DNA of 6,163 nucleotides from an uncultured beta proteobacterium (GTDB taxonomy: Bacteria; Pseudomonadota; Gammaproteobacteria; Burkholderiales; Burkholderiaceae_B), in NCBI GenBank assembly GCA_903924715.1, contig CAIYCP010000549.1, positions 1 to 6,163 on the forward strand. Direction: 5' to 3'. The first letter of the stretch is position 1. Each line of letters begins with the position of its first letter. The notes below the pieces were generated by a model. The model was not told the DNA's origin. It made no database searches and was given only the letters and a program-made list of their open reading frames with translations. The translations under genes and the position numbers were made by a program. Shown here in pieces: positions 1 to 5,344 of the stretch.

Positions 1-482
1 CATTGCATATCAGTCAAAATGCCATCGGCTAACGGCTCAAGCCCCGCCTCTCGTGCGATTTGCGCGCGTGTCCGACGTTTAACTTTATAGGGTGCATACA
101 GGTCTTCAAGACGCTGCTTCGTGTCAGCCTGTTGAATGGATTTTTCAAGCTCAGGTGTGAGTTTGTTTTGTTCGGTGATTGAGGCCAAAATTGCAGCACG
201 GCGTTCTTCAAGGTCTCGTAAATACAAAAGACGAGTATCCAAATTGCGTAATACCGTATCGTCTAGGCCGCCTGTTGCCTCTTTGCGATAGCGGGCAATA
301 AACGGCACCGTTGAGCCGTCATTTAACAATTCGATCACGGCCAGTACCTGATTGGCACGGATACCGAGCTCTTGCGCAAGTTGAGCCACGATTCGCACTT
401 CGGCTTCTTGAGAGGTGACAGGCGCGCTAAAGACGGCGGGGGATGAGACGGTTGCAGAAACGACAGAACTAGAATCACTCAT
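1..482 (-). CDS. tex: Tex family transcription accessory protein, N-terminal part (3' truncated by window edge)
   Basis: Tex is a cytoplasmic nucleic-acid-binding protein linked to transcription and RNA metabolism; full members are roughly 770-800 residues, with helical, YqgF-like, helix-hairpin-helix and C-terminal S1 RNA-binding domains. Only the first 160 codons lie here, so the later domains are off the window. The visible part carries the family's hallmark N-terminal block: TVPFIARYRKEATGGLDD at about residues 58-75, a helical LYLRDLEERRAAIL stretch near 86-99, and DTKQRLEDLYAPYKVKRRT near 120-138. The ATG at 482 is the most upstream possible, because an in-frame TAA lies five codons before it. 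No good Shine-Dalgarno sequence is visible. The first 25 or so residues are rich in Ser, Ala and Val and precede the point where typical Tex proteins begin, so a later start is possible. The gene diverges from the helicase gene. The family assignment is secure. Confidence 0.93.
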   Translation of the reverse strand, partial: MSDSSSVVSATVSSPAVFSAPVTSQEAEVRIVAQLAQELGIRANQVLAVIELLNDGSTVPFIARYRKEATGGLDDTVLRNLDTRLLYLRDLEERRAAILASITEQNKLTPELEKSIQQADTKQRLEDLYAPYKVKRRTRAQIAREAGLEPLADGILTDMQ

Positions 483-555
483 TGGGATAGACGCTTTTTA
501 ACTGGAACAAACGGACGATTTTGCCACAGTCGGCATACTTGCTCATTTGAAGCGG

Positions 556-561
556 TATGAT
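556..561 (+). promoter_or_regulatory. Possible -10 element for the helicase gene
   Basis: TATGAT matches the sigma70 -10 consensus at five of six bases and lies 24 bases before the ATG at 586. Transcription would begin near 568, downstream of the alternative TTG start at 547, which would favour the ATG. No convincing -35 hexamer is found 16-18 bases upstream, so this is a weak call. The rest of the 483-585 gap shows no recognisable operator or RNA structure, and no clear tex promoter was found. Confidence 0.2.
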
Positions 562-585
562 CCGGCTAGCTTCTTGGTGTTGCAC

Positions 586-2571
586 ATGTCAGAACAGTCG
601 ATTTCTCAGCTTTTTTCGTTCGATGGGCCGCTTGCAGCGATCGCGCCGGGTTTTCGTGTGCGCCCTTCGCAAATAGAGCTAGCTCAAATGGTCGAGCGCA
701 CCATTGCCGAGCGCTCAACCTTGGTTGCCGAGGCGGGTACCGGTACGGGCAAAACGTGGGCTTATCTCGTGCCTGCTTTGTTGGGGGGCGGAAAAGTGCT
801 GGTCTCAACCGGGACACGCACCTTGCAAGATCAATTATTTGCGCGTGATTTGCCGCGTGTGCGCGAAGCGCTTAGCGTACCGGCCTCGATTGCTCTTCTT
901 AAAGGGCGAGGCAATTATGTGTGCCATTACCATCTCGAAAAACTTCAAACTGAAGATCGTGGCTTAAAGTCGCGTGCTGAAGTACAACAACTGCGACATA
1001 TCCACACCTTTTCGCAGCAATCAACCACAGGTGATCGGGCCGACTTGCCCTCAGTGCCTGAAGAAGCAGAAATCTGGCAGCGCGTGACCTCGACGCGTGA
1101 AAACTGCCTGGGTCAAGATTGTCCAAACGTGCGGGATTGTTTTGTGTTGAAAGCGCGCAGGCAAGCACAAGAGGCCGACGTGGTCGTGATTAATCATGCC
1201 TTGTTTATGGCTGATTTGATGTTGCGCGACGAGGGTATTACCGATCTATTACCCGCTGCGGATACGGTTGTCTTTGACGAGGCACATCAGTTGCCTGATA
1301 CGGCCACACGGTTTTTAGGCAATAGTCTGTCAACCCATCAATTGTTAGATCTTGCAAAACTGATTGAAACGGCAGGCCTTGCACATGCCCGCGAACTGAC
1401 CAATTGGTCTGAGCAGGCGGGTCGGGTTGAACACACAGCGCGCGAACTGCGCCTAGCGTGTGCCTCCCTAGAAAACATACCGTCTAAACGCGTCACCTTT
1501 GAGGCGTTTCCTGAACCCGCAGTATTTGACGCCGCACGTGAAACCTTGCAGATTGCGCTCGATGACATTGGTAAGATGCTCGCCAGTGTCGAAGAAAAAC
1601 ATCCTGATCTGGCTGCGGCCGCTCGCACCTGCCAAGAGTTGTCCGAGCGCTTGGCTAAATGGGGACAACCGACACGCGACTCGCGCGCACCGGTGCAAGA
1701 TCTTCAGCAAGTGGTACGTTGGGTAGAGTGCGGCTTGCATCACGTGCGTTTGCATGCCGCACCGCTTTCAGTCGCCGAGGCGTTCTCTCGCTATCGGCAA
1801 GGAGGCCAAGCCTGGATCTTCACGTCAGCAACCTTGTCGGTCAATGGTGATTTTTCACATTTCACATCCCGCTTAGGCTTAGAAAGCGCCCAAACCTTAC
1901 GGTTTGAATCACCTTTCGATTACGCAAAGCAGGCCTTGTTATTTGTGCCTCAACAGTTACCTCCTGCTCAATCGGCAGATTTTTTGCCAGCATTTGTTGA
2001 AACCCTGATCCCCTTAATTCAGGCAAGTCAGGGCGGTGCGCTGGTGTTATGCACGACGCTGCGCGCGGTCGAACGCGTGGCGGGCCTGATTGGTGATGCG
2101 TACGATCGTTTGGGGATTACCTGGCCGTTGATGCGTCAGGGTAATGGCACGCGTCGTGATTTGCTCGAACGTTTTCGCACTCTTGATCATGCCGTATTGG
2201 TTGGCAGTGCAAGTTTTTGGGAAGGTATTGATGTAGTAGGTGATCGCTTAACGCTGGTTGCGATTGATAAGCTGCCTTTTGCACCCCCGGATGATCCGGT
2301 GCTTGAGGCGCGTTTACGCGCTTGCCGTAGCAGGGGTGGCAATCCCTTTATGGAATATCAACTGCCTGAGGCGGCCATCGCCCTGAAACAGGGCTCAGGC
2401 CGTCTGATTCGTAGCGAAACGGATTGGGGGGTATTGCTAGTGGGCGATACACGGCTGGTTGATAAGCCGTACGGCAAGCAGCTATGGCGCGGGTTGCCAC
2501 CCTTTGCGCGCACCCGCTCACTTGAGGAAGCCGTGGCGTTTTATCAACGCCACGCCGAGTCAGCGACTTAA
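586..2571 (+). CDS. yoaA: YoaA/DinG-family ATP-dependent 5'-3' DNA helicase (Fe-S, superfamily 2, XPD-like)
   Basis: This is an XPD-like helicase that unwinds DNA 5' to 3' in repair. In E. coli, YoaA works with the HolC clamp-loader subunit; that partnership is family knowledge, not visible here. From the ATG at 586 (661 residues) the motifs are: Walker A GTGTGKT at 51-57; four iron-sulphur-type cysteines C113, C174, C179 and C185, the last three in NCLGQDCPNVRDC; the DEAH box at 231-234; TSATL at 413-417; SFWEGID at 543-549; and motif VI QGSGRLIR at 602-609. All key residues are present. Length and sequence fit YoaA (about 640 residues) better than E. coli DinG (about 716). An in-frame TTG at 547 would add 13 residues, but family proteins begin near MSEQSISQLF and neither start has a good ribosome site. 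The 3' end overlaps bamD by four bases, convergently. DinG is the nearest alternative name. Confidence 0.93.
   Translation: MSEQSISQLFSFDGPLAAIAPGFRVRPSQIELAQMVERTIAERSTLVAEAGTGTGKTWAYLVPALLGGGKVLVSTGTRTLQDQLFARDLPRVREALSVPASIALLKGRGNYVCHYHLEKLQTEDRGLKSRAEVQQLRHIHTFSQQSTTGDRADLPSVPEEAEIWQRVTSTRENCLGQDCPNVRDCFVLKARRQAQEADVVVINHALFMADLMLRDEGITDLLPAADTVVFDEAHQLPDTATRFLGNSLSTHQLLDLAKLIETAGLAHARELTNWSEQAGRVEHTARELRLACASLENIPSKRVTFEAFPEPAVFDAARETLQIALDDIGKMLASVEEKHPDLAAAARTCQELSERLAKWGQPTRDSRAPVQDLQQVVRWVECGLHHVRLHAAPLSVAEAFSRYRQGGQAWIFTSATLSVNGDFSHFTSRLGLESAQTLRFESPFDYAKQALLFVPQQLPPAQSADFLPAFVETLIPLIQASQGGALVLCTTLRAVERVAGLIGDAYDRLGITWPLMRQGNGTRRDLLERFRTLDHAVLVGSASFWEGIDVVGDRLTLVAIDKLPFAPPDDPVLEARLRACRSRGGNPFMEYQLPEAAIALKQGSGRLIRSETDWGVLLVGDTRLVDKPYGKQLWRGLPPFARTRSLEEAVAFYQRHAESAT
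2532..2554. terminator. 9-bp stem-loop at the convergent helicase/bamD ends
   Basis: CGTGGCGTT (2532-2540) and AACGCCACG (2546-2554) form a perfect 9-bp inverted repeat around the five-base loop TTATC. It lies inside the last codons of the helicase gene. For the bamD transcript it begins 13 bases after the stop codon, where a terminator or 3'-protective hairpin would be expected. No T-run follows on either strand, so it does not fit a canonical intrinsic terminator. It may be a weak or bidirectional terminator, an mRNA-stabilising hairpin, or chance within coding sequence. Confidence 0.35.
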
Positions 2572-3413
2572 AACAGTCGCAGCGGGTTCCAAATACTATA
2601 TTTATCAGGAAACCCTTTGGCAATCAGGGTTGTATTTGGAAAGTTTTGCAACAACACGCGTTCGGCATCGTTACGCAGATCAGTCAGCTTGAGTCTGTCG
2701 TAGGACATCATCATGATGTAGAGCGCCTGCTCGGCGGCCGGGACGCCTTGAAAATCAGTGATCACGATCTGTGCGCGATTGACCGCAGCAACGTACGCAT
2801 ACCGCTCGTAGTAGTAACGCGCAATCAGCATTTCGTTTTCGGCCATGGTGTTAATGAGCCATTCGACACGTTTGCGTGCATCCGTTGCATAGCGACTTTC
2901 AGGAAAGCGCTCGACTAATTCGGTCAAGGCTGCGTAAGACTGACGGAGTGCTTTGGGATCGCGTTCGCCCGGGTTTTGCCGAGTCAGCACTGAAAACACG
3001 GCGCTCGGTGGCGTAAAGTTAATGAGGCCCCTCAGGTATAACGCGTAGTCCGTGGCGGGATGATTTTGGTACTGCTGCTGAAAACGACTCAGGGTGGCGA
3101 GTCCGAGTTCAGGCTCTTTGTCTTTCCATTGAACGTAAGCCAGATTCAGCATCGATTGCTGTGCATACGTGCCGAACGGGAAGCGCGTCTCAACGGCTAT
3201 GAAGCGCTCTTTGGCTAGTCGCCAATTGCCCGAGTCCATTTCTGATTTGCCATCTTGGAACAAGCGTTCAACAGTCCAGCTGGCGGTCGGGTCGTATTCA
3301 GGCCCTTTAGTGCCACAACCTGCGATGAGCAGCGTTGCCAGTAAAACCAGCAGTCTGGTAGCCCAGGTGGTTTCAACGCGTGGCTGAAACAAAGAAATAG
3401 TGTTGCGACCCAT
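2568..3413 (-). CDS. bamD: Outer membrane protein assembly factor BamD (YfiO/ComL lipoprotein)
   Basis: BamD is an essential lipoprotein of the BAM complex; it binds BamA and helps fold beta-barrel proteins into the outer membrane from the periplasmic side. Numbered from the ATG at 3413 (281 residues), a lipoprotein signal peptide has a basic N-terminus, a hydrophobic core near 21-31 (LLVLLATLLIA) and the lipobox LIAGC at 29-33, with C33 as the lipidated residue. Gly follows the cysteine rather than Asp, consistent with Lol export to the outer membrane. The mature 249 residues are helical, TPR-like repeats, with typical BamD segments near 51-80 (LFQDGKSEMDSGNWRLAKERF and following) and ALYLRGL at 124-130. 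A GTG directly upstream at 3416 could also be the start. AAGGA at 3424-3428 lies 7 bases from the GTG and 10 from the ATG. The gene diverges from rluD, as in other proteobacteria. Confidence 0.95.
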   Translation of the reverse strand: MGRNTISLFQPRVETTWATRLLVLLATLLIAGCGTKGPEYDPTASWTVERLFQDGKSEMDSGNWRLAKERFIAVETRFPFGTYAQQSMLNLAYVQWKDKEPELGLATLSRFQQQYQNHPATDYALYLRGLINFTPPSAVFSVLTRQNPGERDPKALRQSYAALTELVERFPESRYATDARKRVEWLINTMAENEMLIARYYYERYAYVAAVNRAQIVITDFQGVPAAEQALYIMMMSYDRLKLTDLRNDAERVLLQNFPNTTLIAKGFPDKYSIWNPLRLF

Positions 3414-3426
3414 CACGAAATGATCC

Positions 3427-3456
3427 TTGGTGTTAGCATTCTCTGCTGATTATAAG
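3427..3456 (+). promoter_or_regulatory. Possible rluD promoter overlapping the bamD -10
   Basis: TTGGTG (3427-3432) and TATAAG (3451-3456), 18 bases apart, form a weak sigma70-like promoter on the plus strand. Its -10 shares the palindromic TTATAA (3450-3455) with the bamD -10 on the other strand. Initiation would fall near 3463, only about four bases before the rluD ATG, giving an almost leaderless message. rluD has only a poor ribosome site (GACGAG, 3456-3461), which is compatible with that but does not show it. Confidence 0.25.
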
Positions 3457-3477
3457 ACGAGTCCCAATGGCTGATAC
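3449..3477 (-). promoter_or_regulatory. Predicted sigma70 promoter of bamD
   Basis: On the minus strand a perfect TATAAT -10 occupies 3454-3449. GTATCA at 3477-3472, spaced 17 bases, is a 3-of-6 match to the -35. Initiation near 3442 would give a leader of about 29 bases carrying the AAGGA ribosome site (3428-3424). The -35 falls inside the first codons of rluD. This is prediction from consensus only. Confidence 0.45.
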
Positions 3478-4423
3478 CCCCCTTCCTGAAGATATTCTGA
3501 CTGACGACGAACCCCAGGTTTTTCGAATTACCGACGAAATGCCGCTTGAGAGGCTGGATAAGGTGCTGGCGCAACTGGTTCCGCAGCATTCTCGCAGCCG
3601 ATTGCAGACGTGGATCCAGGGCGGACACGTACTGGTAAATGGTAAGCCAGCCAAGCTGAGACAAACCTTGCGCGAAGACGATGTGATCACCGTTTACGAG
3701 CAGCCAGCCCCTGAAGATCATGCTTTTGTCCCCGAGCCGGTTGCCTTTGAGGTGTTGGGCGAAACGCCAGACTGGATCGTAGTGAATAAACCGGTGGGGC
3801 TTGTCACCCACCCGGGTGCCGGCAATTGGTCGGGTACGCTGCTCAATGGCTTGCTGTACCGCTATCCCGAGCTTTTGCAGGTGGCGCGTGCCGGCATTGT
3901 GCATCGCTTGGATAAAGACACCTCTGGGTTGCTGGTGATCGCGCGTCACGAAGTTGCCCAAACGCATTTAGTTCGTCAGTTACAGGCTCGCACGATGGGC
4001 CGACAGTATCTGGCATTGGCTCACGGCCGCATGCTGGCTCAGGGTACGGTCGATCGTCCGATTGGGCGAGATCTTAAAGTGCCTGTGCGTATGTCGGTCG
4101 ATAGCCTGAGTTCGCCCAAGTCCGCCGTGACCCACTATCAACTCGTGAGCGTGGGTGAGTATGGTGGTTCGAATATTTCGCAGGTGACTTGTCGGCTTGA
4201 AACTGGGCGAACGCATCAGATTCGCGCGCATTTGGCCAGTTTGGGCCACCCTTTGTTGGGCGACACGCTGTATGGTGGGCGAGCGATTGAAGGTGCGACT
4301 CGGCAGATGTTGCATGCCCACCAACTGCAGTTTGAAGATCCGGTCAACGGAGGCAGCGTCGAGTTTACGGCGGCCCCGGCAGCGGATATGCTAAAGGTGA
4401 TCGAACAGATCAGTTGGAAATAA
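3467..4423 (+). CDS. rluD: 23S rRNA pseudouridine synthase RluD
   Basis: RluD isomerises uridines to pseudouridine in helix 69 of 23S rRNA (positions 1911, 1915 and 1917 in E. coli numbering), a late step in large-subunit maturation. The 318-residue product has an N-terminal S4 RNA-binding domain at about 27-75 (LERLDKVLAQLVPQHSRSRL, then GHVLVNGK) and an RluA-family catalytic domain from about 100. Family motifs include VVNKPVGLVTHPG (105-117) and the catalytic HRLDKDTSGLL at 146-156, with D149 the nucleophile. LETGRTHQIRAH (244-255) and GHPLLGDTLYGG (260-271) follow. Nothing essential is missing and the length is typical. The ATG at 3467 is the first reasonable start, though its ribosome site is weak. 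It lies 53 bases from divergent bamD and 33 bases upstream of pgeF, so rluD-pgeF probably form an operon. RluC or RluA are less likely given neighbourhood and length. Confidence 0.95.
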   Translation: MADTPLPEDILTDDEPQVFRITDEMPLERLDKVLAQLVPQHSRSRLQTWIQGGHVLVNGKPAKLRQTLREDDVITVYEQPAPEDHAFVPEPVAFEVLGETPDWIVVNKPVGLVTHPGAGNWSGTLLNGLLYRYPELLQVARAGIVHRLDKDTSGLLVIARHEVAQTHLVRQLQARTMGRQYLALAHGRMLAQGTVDRPIGRDLKVPVRMSVDSLSSPKSAVTHYQLVSVGEYGGSNISQVTCRLETGRTHQIRAHLASLGHPLLGDTLYGGRAIEGATRQMLHAHQLQFEDPVNGGSVEFTAAPAADMLKVIEQISWK

Positions 4424-4444
4424 CCGAACAGTCAGGTTCGAGTC

Positions 4445-4451
4445 GAGAGGA
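4445..4451 (+). promoter_or_regulatory. Ribosome binding site of pgeF
   Basis: GAGAGGA, with GAGG at 4447-4450, lies six bases before the ATG at 4457. It is the best Shine-Dalgarno sequence in the window and fixes the pgeF start. It contrasts with the poor site of rluD just upstream. Confidence 0.6.
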
Positions 4452-4456
4452 TTTGA

Positions 4457-5239
4457 ATGACACAACAACCGGCTCAAGCGGCCATTCGTCTAATCCGCCC
4501 AAAGCAGGCTTGGCAGGGTGTCGAACTATTCTGCACCACGCGCCAAGGTGGGGTGGGGCGGGCGCCCTACGACACGTTTAACTTGGGCCTTGGGGCTCAA
4601 GAAGACCCCGCCAGCGTTCATGAAAATCGCAAACGCTTACAACAACTATTGCCTGCTGAGCCCGCCTGGCTTCAGCAGGTTCACGGCAATCGTGTGGTGG
4701 ATGCGGACGATGCCCAGTGGTTTGATGCAAGCCTTCCGCCCCCCGCGGCGGATGCTTCGGTGACGGCACAGACAGGGCGTGTGTTGGCGGTGTTGACGGC
4801 GGATTGCTTGTCGGTCGTGCTGGCCGATCAGGCCGGCTCGGTTCTGGGGGTTGCCCACGCCGGCTGGAAGGGGTTGGCCGCCGGAGTTTTAGAGGCGACC
4901 TTACAAAAGATGCAGTCTAAACGCCCCTCAGCCTCGGGCTGGCGTGCGTGGGTGGGTCCTGGTATCGGGGCGAAGGCTTTTCAAGTGGGCGATGAAGTGC
5001 GGGTAGCCTTTAACGGGGCCGGTGCTGAACAGGCGGGCCTTTTTTTGCCCGACCCTCTTGAGCCGGGTAAGTGGCGGGCAGACTTGGCGGGGCTCGCTTG
5101 CTGGCGTTTGGCGCAAATGGGAGTCAGTCAGGTTGAAAATAGTGGCTTATGCACGGTGAACGATCCGGCTCAGCAGTTCTTTTCATATCGGCGCGATCGC
5201 GTCACTGGGCGGATGGCGACCCTGGCCTGGCTAAGCTAG
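4457..5239 (+). CDS. pgeF: Peptidoglycan editing factor PgeF (YfiH, laccase-domain/'polyphenol oxidase' family)
   Basis: PgeF proteins are cytoplasmic, zinc-dependent DUF152/Cu-oxidase_4 enzymes. In E. coli the protein removes UDP-MurNAc-L-Ser, formed when MurC misuses serine for alanine, so it proofreads peptidoglycan precursors. Many databases call them multicopper polyphenol oxidases or link them to purine nucleoside chemistry; the true substrate here is not shown by sequence. The 260-residue product, of normal length, has the family motifs: FNLGLG at 41-46, QQVHGN at 73-78 (H76), TADC at 114-117 (C117), HAGWKG at 134-139 (H134), VGPGIG at 166-171, and FFSYRRD at 241-247 followed by GRMA. 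H76, C117 and H134 are the expected metal ligands. It follows rluD by 33 bases with a strong ribosome site. A short imperfect hairpin straddles the stop codon (5226-5240), without a T-run. Confidence 0.93.
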   Translation: MTQQPAQAAIRLIRPKQAWQGVELFCTTRQGGVGRAPYDTFNLGLGAQEDPASVHENRKRLQQLLPAEPAWLQQVHGNRVVDADDAQWFDASLPPPAADASVTAQTGRVLAVLTADCLSVVLADQAGSVLGVAHAGWKGLAAGVLEATLQKMQSKRPSASGWRAWVGPGIGAKAFQVGDEVRVAFNGAGAEQAGLFLPDPLEPGKWRADLAGLACWRLAQMGVSQVENSGLCTVNDPAQQFFSYRRDRVTGRMATLAWLS

Positions 5240-5284
5240 GGTTGAGCTCGTTAGTATTGGACGATAAAGGGTCTCTTTTTGGGG

Positions 5285-5313
5285 TTGACAAGCGCGATAT
5301 TGCAGCGCAGGAT
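5285..5313 (+). promoter_or_regulatory. Candidate sigma70 promoter of phaC
   Basis: A perfect TTGACA -35 (5285-5290) lies 17 bases before CAGGAT (5308-5313), a 3-of-6 match to the -10. Initiation near 5320 would give a leader of about 25 bases that holds the phaC ribosome site. The exact -35 and ideal spacing favour a real promoter, and the weak -10 suggests modest or regulated activity. Read-through from rluD-pgeF is possible as well. Confidence 0.4.
5301..5309 (+). promoter_or_regulatory. TGC-N3-GCA operator-like site in the phaC promoter
   Basis: TGCAGCGCA is an inverted TGC/GCA pair with a three-base centre. It resembles the TGC-N3-GCA core reported for PHB repressors of the PhaR/PhbF family in Burkholderiales such as Herbaspirillum (from memory). 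It lies between the candidate -35 and -10 and overlaps two bases of the -10, where a repressor would block polymerase. The flanking TG upstream and A downstream of the fuller motif are not conserved, and such a short site can arise by chance. Confidence 0.3.
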
Positions 5314-5330
5314 GACAGCGCTGAGGGGAT

Positions 5331-5337
5331 AAAAAGG
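5331..5337 (+). promoter_or_regulatory. Ribosome binding site supporting the GTG start of phaC
   Basis: AAAAAGG ends seven bases before the GTG at 5345, a normal spacing. An in-frame TAA at 5330-5332 rules out any start further upstream. A second purine tract, GAGGGGA (5323-5329), is too far away (15 bases) to serve this start well. Confidence 0.45.
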
Positions 5338-5344
5338 TCTCAAT

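Noticed and set aside
29..211. 60-codon minus-strand frame at the left edge
   Set aside because: It lies wholly inside tex on the same strand in a different frame; tex protein similarity explains this region.
676..685. 10-base palindrome GAGCTAGCTC
   Set aside because: It lies within helicase codons with no second copy noticed or regulatory context; likely chance.
2541..2549. DnaA-box-like TTATCAACG
   Set aside because: A single mismatched box inside coding sequence, explained by the hairpin loop; no cluster of boxes or AT-rich region suggests an origin.
2646..2918. 90-codon plus-strand frame opposite bamD
   Set aside because: It is antisense to a well-supported BamD coding region and its product resembles nothing I know.
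4425..4440. CGAAC / GTTCG inverted repeat between rluD and pgeF
   Set aside because: The stem is only 5 bp with a 6-base loop and no T-run; too weak for a terminator, and the genes look co-transcribed.
5226..5240. Hairpin CCTGGC-TAA-GCTAGG over the pgeF stop codon
   Set aside because: Six pairs including one G-T wobble with a three-base loop and no following T-run; not enough to call a terminator.
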